Source: a virus
IMG/VR virus record: IMGVR_UViG_3300001846_000199
Span: 1-26,459 of that record
DNA length: 26,459 bases
Direction: 5' to 3' (one strand)
This document shows positions 1 to 6,239 of this stretch, piece after piece (within the stretch, counting starts at the first letter, position 1; every line of letters begins with the position of its first letter). Under the pieces are notes generated by a model, which saw only the letters and a program-made list of their open reading frames with translations, ran no database searches and was not told the DNA's origin. A program made the translations under genes and the position numbers.

Positions 1-1
1 G

Positions 2-790
2 TACGGTCTGATTGCATCATTCGCCTTGCGCATTCAGAAAGAAAACCCCGATTGGGCGCTTCTCAACTGCATCGCAGTCGCTCATGACCGCACAGTGCAA
101 CAAGCCACTGACCACAAATTCAATGACGGTGAGCCACCAGTCGCTCCCCCCATTGCATTTCTCGACTTTGTTCAAACAGTCATGAACAAAGTATGCGGTC
201 TGGCTCGCGCAGATATGCGCGGTAAGCGCACCGAGGACTTCGGCAACGGCATCGACTTCAGCTCCGACATTACCGATCAGATCGGTTTCAGTGTCGACAG
301 CAACAAAATCGTCGGTCTCGTCGATGATGATTTCTTCTGTCTTAACAACTTGCACCACTACATCGCGCAAGGTATGGATTACCTGACAGACATCGAGCCT
401 CTTCACTACCACGCAGAGTCAGTCAAGCGCGATGACGATACTTGGGTCAAAGCCAACATCGCTGACTCATTTGATGATGCTGTCACTATCATCAACAACA
501 AAGCACTAGCCTACGCTGAAGAGCAGGCTAAGCTTCGTCAAGGTGAATCAGCAACTATTGACTTCTCCGCTCGAGCCAACGTCGAAACCGACAATGGCAA
601 GACTCGCGAGAAGCTAGCCAAGGCTGAAGCCGAGTTCGAGACTATCACTAAAGAGCGCAAATCGCGCAAAGCCAAAGTTGAGAAGCAACTCAACAGGATG
701 GCTAACAACGTTGCACGCAAGTCTGGTGCATCTGTTGGCGAAGTCAAAGCCAAGCTCGGTGCGCTTGTTGACAACGCAGTTACTGCCTAA
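2..790 (+). CDS. Conserved-looking phage protein of unknown function, 5'-truncated
   Basis: The reading frame is open from the first bases of the window, so the gene begins upstream; the TTG at 26 is only an internal codon. The visible 262 residues fall into two parts. The first ~150 residues are mixed and rather acidic (a VDDDFFCLNN stretch near residue 110). The C-terminal ~110 residues are rich in Lys, Glu and Ala and look like a long helix or coiled coil (KLAKAEAEF, TKERKSRKAKVEKQ), followed by a short basic tail. I do not recognise the family. It lies on the same strand as the replication arm and is closed by a strong terminator, so it is the last gene of its transcript. A DNA-binding or structural role would fit the basic coiled coil, but that is a guess. 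Confidence 0.75.
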   Translation, partial: YGLIASFALRIQKENPDWALLNCIAVAHDRTVQQATDHKFNDGEPPVAPPIAFLDFVQTVMNKVCGLARADMRGKRTEDFGNGIDFSSDITDQIGFSVDSNKIVGLVDDDFFCLNNLHHYIAQGMDYLTDIEPLHYHAESVKRDDDTWVKANIADSFDDAVTIINNKALAYAEEQAKLRQGESATIDFSARANVETDNGKTREKLAKAEAEFETITKERKSRKAKVEKQLNRMANNVARKSGASVGEVKAKLGALVDNAVTA

Positions 791-802
791 TTACTCCCCT
801 CA

Positions 803-841
803 CCCATCTAGGTGCTCTCGAGCATCTAGGTGGGTTTTTTT
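803..841 (+). terminator. Rho-independent terminator after the first gene
   Basis: A 14-bp stem (803-816 with 821-834) with two G-T wobbles closes a CTCG tetraloop and is followed at once by seven T residues. It begins 13 bases after the stop codon of the truncated gene. This is among the clearest transcription stops in the window and separates that gene from the small-gene operon that follows. Confidence 0.92.
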
Positions 842-951
842 ATCCATCTGTATGACCTCAGTGGGTCTAGGGGCGGCAGTCCGCAGGGCGTTTAGTGTGC
901 CTGCATCACTATCATCATTTTGAACAAAACGTGAACCTCGGAGCGTGAACC

Positions 952-1107
952 ATGAAACGCGAATCTTTACTCAAAATTCAGTTACGTGCGTCGCTTGCCG
1001 CTGCGCAGGTGTGTGCATCTTTGCAGTCGTTTTTTGCCTGGGCATCCGCACGTTGCGACGACCTAAACACATTCTTTCTAGCCAAATCAGCCAAATATCG
1101 GAGGTAA
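952..1107 (+). CDS. Small unknown protein (51 aa)
   Basis: The ATG is preceded by a GGAG ribosome-binding site eight bases upstream (about 939-942). The frame runs 51 codons to a TAA lying inside the spacer between the GGAGG site and the ATG of the next gene, which suggests translational coupling. The product begins MKRESLLKIQLRASLAAAQV, is Ala- and Leu-rich, has two Cys and ends with a basic tail (AKYRR). It looks like one amphipathic helix rather than a clear membrane segment. No family recognised. It is the first gene after the terminator and so probably the first of the small-gene operon. I see no convincing promoter in 842-951. Confidence 0.5.
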   Translation: MKRESLLKIQLRASLAAAQVCASLQSFFAWASARCDDLNTFFLAKSAKYRR

Positions 1108-1109
1108 CT

Positions 1110-1421
1110 ATGGCAACAGAAATCTATGCGGAATTTCCGTTCAACGAACTCAGAACCCCAACTGGTGACTACTACGACAACAAAACCCAACTCGAACGTG
1201 CGGGCTTTGAAGAGTCGCAAATGTGGTCAGTAGTCGAAGGTGAAGGTGAAGACGGCTCCGAAGTGCTTTGCTACGGGCCTGTTCACCACTACGTCAATTT
1301 ACTTGGCTACATCGGTACAGCCGAGCATCACGACGGTGACACCTATTACTTTGAAACCATCAAAACCGCAGCGGAAATTGCGTGCGAAAACGCATATTTC
1401 TGCGACACCTGTGAGGACTAA
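1110..1421 (+). CDS. Small acidic unknown protein (103 aa)
   Basis: The start at 1110 is chosen because GGAGG (1100-1104) lies five bases upstream; the frame is open further 5' but that extension has no ribosome-binding site and overlaps the preceding small ORF. The product is strongly acidic, with many Tyr, Glu and Asp (EGEGEDGSEV, HHDGDTYYFE) and a C-terminal CDTCED. No family recognised. Its stop lies two bases before the next ATG, so it is part of a tight operon of small genes. Small acidic early phage proteins often inhibit host enzymes or act as DNA mimics; here that is only a hypothesis. Confidence 0.7.
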   Translation: MATEIYAEFPFNELRTPTGDYYDNKTQLERAGFEESQMWSVVEGEGEDGSEVLCYGPVHHYVNLLGYIGTAEHHDGDTYYFETIKTAAEIACENAYFCDTCED

Positions 1422-1423
1422 TC

Positions 1424-1681
1424 ATGACTAAAGAAGAAGCGCTCGAACTAGCAGCCGAAAAAGCTGAAAACATCATGGCTATTCGTACTGCAATTTTAGA
1501 TGCAATACCCGAAGAAGGTAACACCGACGAAGTAACAATCGCTGGTCTGAGTCTCTTTATTCAAGCCGCGCTCCATATGGCTGATGGCGACCGCGAAACG
1601 TTGAACCAAATGCTCGAATCCATCATCGAGTTATCAACGGCAATGAACAACCACGTGGACGAAAGTGAGACGGTGCACTGA
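1424..1681 (+). CDS. Small unknown helical protein (85 aa)
   Basis: The ATG follows the previous stop after two bases, with GAGGA about eight bases upstream inside the previous gene. The product starts MTKEEALELAAEKAENIMAI, is rich in Glu, Ala, Leu and Met and appears all-helical, possibly with two or three helices (about 3-25, 38-52 and 56-72). It is acidic and has no Cys or evident signal peptide. No family recognised. It belongs to the run of small genes between the first terminator and the AAA+ ATPase. Confidence 0.68.
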   Translation: MTKEEALELAAEKAENIMAIRTAILDAIPEEGNTDEVTIAGLSLFIQAALHMADGDRETLNQMLESIIELSTAMNNHVDESETVH

Positions 1682-1682
1682 T

Positions 1683-1946
1683 ATGGATGCGACAACCCAC
1701 AGAACCGTCCGCCTCCACGCAACTATGGAGACCGAACTGTTCCTCGATATCAATGTGCCTTTATCTGTAGGTGATGACGACCTATGGCACTACTACCGAG
1801 ATGGCCACATCGACGGTGCCGATTTCAAAGAAGACCCCGATAGCTGGGGCGGTTGGGTATGGAATGAACACATCAACCTGAATGAGTTCAACCCTGCTGC
1901 GCCAGACCACGCTGTTCAACTTTCACTCTTACTGGAGGACGAATGA
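1683..1946 (+). CDS. Small acidic unknown protein (87 aa)
   Basis: Start placed at the ATG just after the preceding stop. An in-frame GTG at 1665 would add six residues and overlap the previous gene, and the ribosome-binding site is weak for either. The product has a beta-like N-terminus (RTVRLHATMETELFLDINVP) and an acidic, Trp-rich second half (DDDLWHYY, WGGWVWNEH). This pattern resembles small phage proteins of unknown function, but I cannot name a family. Its TGA overlaps the ATG of the next gene by four bases. Confidence 0.62.
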   Translation: MDATTHRTVRLHATMETELFLDINVPLSVGDDDLWHYYRDGHIDGADFKEDPDSWGGWVWNEHINLNEFNPAAPDHAVQLSLLLEDE

Positions 1947-2194
1947 ACCTCGTAATCAAAAAAGTAACCAGAGATTGGGGGCCTACCCCATCCGAAGAGT
2001 CGGTCAAGTTTTTTGAAATCGACGAGCCGACGGACGAAGAAGCGTTCGCTCGTTACTTTCGTGAATGCGAAAACCGTTTCAAGTACTGCAACGACATCCA
2101 CCACATCATCGTTGATGACGCTAAAGAAGCAGCGTACCGCGAGTGGATAAGTGACATTAACAACTACGCCAATAATGGCGGAGACATGTGGTAA
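1943..2194 (+). CDS. Small unknown protein (83 aa)
   Basis: The ATG overlaps the previous stop (ATGA), with GGAGG about six bases upstream, a strong site for translational coupling. The product is acidic, with a short beta-like N-terminus (MNLVIKKVTRDWG) and a helical remainder with aromatic and acidic residues (DEEAFARYFRECENRFKYC). No family recognised. It is the last gene before an intergenic gap carrying the first copy of the 17-bp palindrome, so a transcription unit may end or be re-initiated here. Confidence 0.65.
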   Translation: MNLVIKKVTRDWGPTPSEESVKFFEIDEPTDEEAFARYFRECENRFKYCNDIHHIIVDDAKEAAYREWISDINNYANNGGDMW

Positions 2195-2198
2195 TTAT

Positions 2199-2215
2199 TA
2201 TTAGCCAGACTAATT
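2199..2215. promoter_or_regulatory. 17-bp palindromic operator-like site, copy 1
   Basis: TATTAGCCAGACTAATT fits the recurring consensus TATTAGYnnnRCTAATA (ATTAG, five bases, CTAAT). It sits five bases after one gene and 29 bases before the start of the next, in one of the few gaps of this compact region. No good -35/-10 pair is visible at this copy. The same palindrome recurs at six other transcription-unit starts. Confidence 0.6.
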
Positions 2216-2243
2216 CATTTAACTGTAACCGAAAGGAGCACTA

Positions 2244-2453
2244 ATGATGAGCCGCGAACCGTGCCGCGTAAGCGACGACCCAAGTTACGACTACTCTGAT
2301 TACTGCGAAGGAACAGGTGTGTATGCACCATATCGTGATGATCACGATGCCGACGCTAAGTATGACGAATGGCGTGAAGCAAACCCCCGCCCGAGCGAGC
2401 TACCGAAAGGTGCCCTCGACCCATTCATAACCCCCTACGAAGGAGACAACTAA
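2244..2453 (+). CDS. Small very acidic unknown protein (69 aa)
   Basis: AAAGGAGCA lies just upstream of ATGATG; either Met could be used (2244 or 2247). The product is extremely rich in Asp, Glu and Tyr (DDPSYDYSDY, YRDDHDADAKYDEW) with a Pro-rich C-terminus, and looks low in regular structure. No family recognised. It follows the first palindromic site directly, and its stop overlaps the ATG of the MoxR-like ATPase (TAATG), so the two are co-translated. A small acidic partner or adaptor for the ATPase, or a nucleic-acid mimic, is possible but unproven. Confidence 0.65.
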   Translation: MMSREPCRVSDDPSYDYSDYCEGTGVYAPYRDDHDADAKYDEWREANPRPSELPKGALDPFITPYEGDN

Positions 2454-3451
2454 TGCGTACTATACGCCCATCCCAACTTGCGCCAGAGATCAAAGCCAAC
2501 GCAATGGCTGGCTTAGCAACAATGATCTGGGGCGCTCCTGGCGAAGGTAAGTCCGAAATCGTTTACCAAATCGCTGAAGAAATGAACGCGAAGCTGTTCG
2601 AAGTTCGCGCCAACCTATTCGACCCTGTAGATGTCCGTGGTGGCTTGAAAGTAGTTGAACAAAAAGACGGCACATACCGCACCAGGTATGGCGTGCCCGA
2701 AGACTACCCCGACTCCAACTACCAAGGCACCGTGATCATCTTCATTGACGAATTAAGTACCGCTCCCAAAGCAACTCAAAACTCATTCTTGCAACTGTTG
2801 ACCACTGGGAAAATCGGTACTTATCAAGCCCCACCAAACACGATCTTCATTGCCGCAGGTAACCGCGCAACAGATCGTGCTGCAGTTCACGAAATGCCGA
2901 CGCCAGTTAAGAATCGCTTTGCACACTTCACAGTAGAAGCGAATATCGATGACTGGGTAGCGTGGGCCGTGAACCATGACATCGATGCGTCGATCGTGAG
3001 CTTCTTGCGTTATCGCCCCCAACTGTTATCAGACGTTGACGCTACTCAGAATGCATTCCCAACACCTCGTGCTTGGGACTACGTGAGTCGCAAACTCCCG
3101 TTCATGAACGATGAGTTTTATGGCGTTGCATCACTAGTTGGTGACGGTGCCGCTGGCGAATACATCGCGTTCAAACAGATCTACCAAGATGTACCCGACG
3201 TTGATGACATCCTCGCTAAGCCAACCACAACCAAAGTACCAACTGGCACATCAGTTATGTACGCAGTTTGTGGGGCCTTAACTGCGCGTGTTAACGCAGC
3301 CAACTTTGAAGCAATCATGAAATACACCAAGCGCATGCCACCTGAGTATCAGGTAATTGTTGTGCGCGACTCGCTAGCAAAAGACAGGTCGCTCATGACG
3401 AGCCAAACCTTCACCAAATGGACTCAAGAAAACGCTGACGTACTTTTATAG
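2453..3451 (+). CDS. MoxR-family AAA+ ATPase
   Basis: A 332-residue AAA+ ATPase. It has a Walker A at residues 27-34 (GAPGEGKS), a Walker B at 95-100 (IIFIDE), sensor 1 Asn near 137 (AAGN) and an Arg-finger-like Arg at 155 (PVKNRF). The order and spacing match MoxR-like ATPases, which work with VWA-domain partners as chaperones or remodelling machines. A VWA/metallopeptidase protein follows two genes later (4375-5472), giving the usual MoxR-VWA pairing found in bacteria and in some phages. The start overlaps the previous stop (TAATG). The target of the phage-borne machine is unknown; assembly or activation of a viral or host metal-dependent complex is the general idea for the family. The ATPase identity is secure; the phage role is inferred. 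Confidence 0.9.
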   Translation: MRTIRPSQLAPEIKANAMAGLATMIWGAPGEGKSEIVYQIAEEMNAKLFEVRANLFDPVDVRGGLKVVEQKDGTYRTRYGVPEDYPDSNYQGTVIIFIDELSTAPKATQNSFLQLLTTGKIGTYQAPPNTIFIAAGNRATDRAAVHEMPTPVKNRFAHFTVEANIDDWVAWAVNHDIDASIVSFLRYRPQLLSDVDATQNAFPTPRAWDYVSRKLPFMNDEFYGVASLVGDGAAGEYIAFKQIYQDVPDVDDILAKPTTTKVPTGTSVMYAVCGALTARVNAANFEAIMKYTKRMPPEYQVIVVRDSLAKDRSLMTSQTFTKWTQENADVLL

Positions 3452-3462
3452 GACTTTTTATT

Positions 3463-3654
3463 ATGAAGAAATTATTAGTTGCAGTACTAGTTACTGCGTC
3501 ATTCTCGGCTTCTGCCTACTACTCATGCTTCTGGCAAAAAATTTCAGAGCAAACCGGTATGAACGGTCTGAAAATTTGCCAATGGAAATGCGGTTACGGC
3601 AGTGACGCTACATACACCACCACGTCCGGTTACGGATTTTGTCCAAACCCTTAA
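3463..3654 (+). CDS. Exported small Cys-containing protein (63 aa)
   Basis: The product opens with a classical signal peptide: a KK n-region, a hydrophobic core (LLVAVLVTASFS) and an Ala-Ser-Ala cleavage motif near residue 18. The mature part is about 45 residues with four Cys (SCFW, ICQWKC, GFC), enough for two disulfides in the periplasm. The AGGA site is weak and about ten bases from the ATG. It lies between a cytoplasmic AAA+ ATPase and a predicted DNA-modification protein, an unexpected place for a secreted protein. It recalls tiny Cys-containing exported proteins scattered through phage genomes, but I cannot name a family. Roles such as superinfection exclusion or envelope modification would fit and are untested. 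Confidence 0.72.
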   Translation: MKKLLVAVLVTASFSASAYYSCFWQKISEQTGMNGLKICQWKCGYGSDATYTTTSGYGFCPNP

Positions 3655-3666
3655 TAGGAGATTGTT

Positions 3667-4373
3667 ATGGCTTCAGTAAGAATGACCCAACAAATGCGGC
3701 ATGACATCAGCCGCGCCGCAGAGACCGCTTACGATACTGCTAACCCCGAACCTAAACCATCAACTGAGTTTGTTGACGGCTTAAAACAAGCCATTATAAA
3801 TTCACCCGAGCAAAAATTCTTTTGCGAGATGATTAAGCTTGGCTATGACCGTGGACTTGACAAGCGCCACGGCAAATCCCTTCTGCCTCAGAAAAACAAA
3901 GAGCCAGTCACTTCGATTGATTTGCGTCGGGCTAAAACTTCAAATATCTCCACAACAAAGACTATGAAGAGCACACTATTCATTTCAATACTGCGCTCGA
4001 CCCGTTCTACGTTACTGAGCAAACTCGTTACACTTGGGGCAACCCAAGCATCTACGTTCAAGACCTCGATCCAGCTGACCAACCTCAATTGCTCGCACAA
4101 CACGATGCATTGCTGATTGACAAGAAAGCTTGGTCAGACGCCAGATACAACTACAAACAATCGATCCGTAACTTGCTTGATAAATGTTCGACACTCAAGC
4201 AATTACTCGAGATCTGGCCCGCTGCTGAGTCACTTGTTGAATCAGACAAGCTTGCTCAAATGCACGTCAAAGTTACACGCAAGCAACGCGCGCAACAGGT
4301 CAGAGAAGAAATCGACTTTGATCCAACACTAGCCAATCAAACGGTACTAACTGCAAAACTGCTTGGAGGCTAA
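3667..4373 (+). pseudogene. Nmad5-like nucleotide-modification protein, reading frame interrupted
   Basis: The N-terminal half starts at 3667 (ATG after AGGAG) and reads MASVRMTQQMRHDISRAAET onward. It makes sense up to about 3935 (SIDLRRAK) and then turns into low-quality sequence ending at 4116. The C-terminal half is in the -1 frame. It is open from 3936 and reads NFKYLHNKDYEEHTIHFNTA, through LLAQHDALL, to STLKQLLEIWPAAESLV and ends at 4373. The join falls at an AAAA run (3934-3937): one extra A would restore a single product of about 235 residues. The 'LKQLLEIWPE'-type segment and the overall layout recall phage Nmad5 (nucleotide modification associated domain 5) proteins; moderate certainty. 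No classical -1 slippery heptamer is present. Either a true frameshift mutation, a homopolymer sequencing error or unusual recoding explains it. Confidence 0.6.
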
Positions 4374-4374
4374 T

Positions 4375-5472
4375 ATGTCAGCCGAAAGCGATATGCTCAA
4401 AGCGCGAGCACAACTACTGATGGATCAGCCCTTCTTTGGAGCCCTCGCGTTACGACTCAAACTTGTTCAAGACGATAACAACTGTGATACCGCGGCCACG
4501 GATGGTACGCGTCTTATCTACAACAGTAAGTTTATTGGCAAGCTAGATACCATCACTCGCAAAGGCCTCATTGCGCATGAAGTTATGCACTGCGTCTTCA
4601 ATCACATGACGCGTAGACAAAACCGCGACCAAAAAATGTGGAATATCGCGACTGACTATGCCATCAACAACCACCTAATCGATTGTGGCTTTGTGCTACC
4701 TGAAGGTGGTTTGGTTGATAAGCAGTATCAAGATATGACTGCCGAGAAAATCTACGCCAACCTCGATCACGAGAACCCACCCAAGCAATGTCCGTGGGGC
4801 ATGGTGCTCGATGCAGGCGCTGGCCAACTCGAATCAGGCTCCAATGCAGCACTTGAGTCTGAATGGCAAGTCGCTGTTACCCAAGCAGCTGAAGTTGCAA
4901 AACGCGCAGGCAAACTGCCAGGGGCAATGCAGCACTTCATCCAAGACATTATCAAACCAGTCGTGGATTGGCGGACTGTACTCTGGCCTTTTTGTACGGC
5001 ACTAACTAATGACGACTACAGTTGGCGCAAACCACATCGTGCATACATCAGTGAAGACGAATATCTACCAAGCATGCTTACTGAGGGTGCCGGTCACCTT
5101 GCAGTAGTCATTGATTCGTCCAGCTCTTGTGAGCACTACTGGAAACAGTTCATTAGCGAGATGGCTGCAATCCATTCGGAGCTACGTCCGACGCAGCTAA
5201 CTTTGTTGCATGTTGATACGGAAGTACATCATGTCGACGAAGTTGAGCCTGACGATATGTTTCCAGAACTAAAAGTACGAGGCGGTGGCGGTACAAAATT
5301 CAGCCCAGCATTTGATTACATCAATGAGCATTACCCAAATGTCGAAGCAGCTGTGTACCTTACTGATCTAGAGTCTCATGACTTTGGTGAAGAACCACCG
5401 TACCCAGTTCTCTGGGTTTCTACGGAGAGACACGAGGCTCCCTGGGGCCAGACCTGTTACATCACGCTATAA
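4375..5472 (+). CDS. Metallopeptidase/VWA-like protein (DUF2201 type), MoxR partner
   Basis: Start set at 4375 because GGAGG lies six bases upstream; 12 bases of upstream open frame contain that site. The 365-residue product has an N-terminal zinc-peptidase-like domain with HEVMH at residues 68-72, followed by an ATDYAINN segment that may supply a further ligand (Asp about 94). The C-terminal VWA-like domain carries the MIDAS signature: DSSSS (Asp247, Ser249, Ser251), Thr at about 307 in RGGGGT, and Asp at about 331 in LTDLE. This two-domain layout is that of the DUF2201 family, commonly encoded beside MoxR ATPases. The cognate ATPase is two genes upstream in the same operon. Whether it acts as a protease or only as a metal-binding adaptor cannot be told from sequence. 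The operon ends just after it at a palindromic site. Confidence 0.85.
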   Translation: MSAESDMLKARAQLLMDQPFFGALALRLKLVQDDNNCDTAATDGTRLIYNSKFIGKLDTITRKGLIAHEVMHCVFNHMTRRQNRDQKMWNIATDYAINNHLIDCGFVLPEGGLVDKQYQDMTAEKIYANLDHENPPKQCPWGMVLDAGAGQLESGSNAALESEWQVAVTQAAEVAKRAGKLPGAMQHFIQDIIKPVVDWRTVLWPFCTALTNDDYSWRKPHRAYISEDEYLPSMLTEGAGHLAVVIDSSSSCEHYWKQFISEMAAIHSELRPTQLTLLHVDTEVHHVDEVEPDDMFPELKVRGGGGTKFSPAFDYINEHYPNVEAAVYLTDLESHDFGEEPPYPVLWVSTERHEAPWGQTCYITL

Positions 5473-5505
5473 TTAGTTGAACTAATTTATTAGCTGCGAT
5501 ACTAT
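5471..5505 (+). promoter_or_regulatory. Promoter overlapping palindromic operator, copy 2
   Basis: AATTAGTTGAACTAATT (5471-5487) is a complete 17-bp palindrome around a central G. A promoter-like pair overlaps it: -35 TTGAAC (5477-5482), 17-bp spacer, -10 TACTAT (5500-5505). A further ATTAG half-site lies in the spacer (5489-5493). A protein on the palindrome would cover the -35 box, so repression is the simplest reading. The next gene starts at 5526, about 14 bases after the expected transcription start. Confidence 0.68.
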
Positions 5506-5525
5506 TTCGCTCTTACTAGGAGAGT

Positions 5526-5846
5526 ATGATGAGTATTGATGACGCTACACCAGCCGAGTGGGACAGATCCACTCAAAGATTTAAACCAACGAGAGAATAC
5601 GTTGACCCCTACGACCAACCCAAAGTTGATCTAGTCAACAACCCTGACCACTACAACGCCGGAAAGCTCGAGTGTATCGATGCGATTGAAGCATCTATGT
5701 CCCCCGAAGCTTTCAAAGGCTACCTCAAAGGCAACGTTGAGAAATACGTTTGGAGAATGTCCTACAAAGGCAAACCTGTTGAAGACCTACGCAAAGCTGC
5801 GTGGTACCTCAACCGCCTTATCGAGGCCGAGGTCAAAACCAGATGA
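5526..5846 (+). CDS. DUF3310 family phage protein (106 aa)
   Basis: AGGAG lies just upstream of ATGATG. Residues about 38-100 carry the DUF3310 pattern: VNNPDHYNAGKLECIDAIEA, then a FKGYLKGNVEKYVWR helix and a KAAWYLNRLI helix. DUF3310 proteins are small and very common in tailed phages next to replication or nucleotide-metabolism genes; their biochemical function is not firmly known to me. The N-terminal ~35 residues are variable and charged. The gene opens the replication operon behind the promoter at 5471-5505 and overlaps the next gene by four bases. Confidence 0.85.
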   Translation: MMSIDDATPAEWDRSTQRFKPTREYVDPYDQPKVDLVNNPDHYNAGKLECIDAIEASMSPEAFKGYLKGNVEKYVWRMSYKGKPVEDLRKAAWYLNRLIEAEVKTR

Positions 5847-6067
5847 GTAACCTCTTCACCTGCATTTACGCAGCTGTTGAAGAAGGTCATTTCATCCAGA
5901 ACAAACTAGGTAAAACCGCTTACCTAGTTTCTGACTTAGAGCGGAACTTATATGTCTTTACTCATGACGAGTTACAGAAATTTAGGAAGAAGCACAAAGT
6001 CTTAGAAATCTTTCACCCAGGAGGGCGTTTCGATGGACACCAAAGATTACTTCAAAGCTATCCCTGA
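5843..6067 (+). CDS. Small unknown protein (74 aa)
   Basis: The start at 5843 is taken because its ATGA overlaps the previous stop; an upstream in-frame start would merely reread DUF3310 coding sequence in another frame. The product begins MSNLFTCIYAAVEEGHFIQN and looks like a small alpha/beta protein with a basic middle (KFRKKHKVLE). No family recognised. It lies in the replication operon between the DUF3310 gene and DNA polymerase, and its 3' end overlaps the next gene by 35 bases. Confidence 0.65.
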   Translation: MSNLFTCIYAAVEEGHFIQNKLGKTAYLVSDLERNLYVFTHDELQKFRKKHKVLEIFHPGGRFDGHQRLLQSYP

Positions 6068-6239
6068 TCTAGATGACGATCAAATTCATCCTGAGTTCCA
6101 CACCTATGCAACTGTGTGGATTAAGTCACGCATGCCTGACCGCTACGAAGAACTTAAGGCGCGTTACAAAGCAATCGAAGGAGAAATTATGGCTCAACAC
6201 GAGTGCAATGCAGCACAAAGTGAGGAGCTACCCTTTTGA
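6033..6239 (+). CDS. Small acidic unknown protein (68 aa)
   Basis: A strong GGAGGG site (about 6020-6025) precedes the ATG by roughly eight bases, which supports the 35-base overlap with the previous gene. The product is acidic and mostly helical, with DYFKAIPDLDDDQIHPEFHT near the start and a RYEELKARYKAIEGEI helix. No family recognised. Its TGA overlaps the TTG start of the DNA polymerase, so polymerase translation is probably coupled to it. Confidence 0.68.
   Translation: MDTKDYFKAIPDLDDDQIHPEFHTYATVWIKSRMPDRYEELKARYKAIEGEIMAQHECNAAQSEELPF

Noticed and set aside
26-28. TTG start for the first gene
   Set aside because: The frame is open to the window edge, so the TTG is more likely internal to a truncated gene.
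945-1421. 158-residue extended form of the small acidic gene
   Set aside because: The N-terminal 55 residues have no ribosome-binding site and overlap a better small ORF; the start at 1110 has GGAGG at ideal spacing.
3931-3938. Programmed -1 ribosomal frameshift
   Set aside because: GCTAAAAC is not a classical X-XXY-YYZ slippery site, and re-pairing in the -1 frame would put UAA in the P site. A missing A in a run is simpler.
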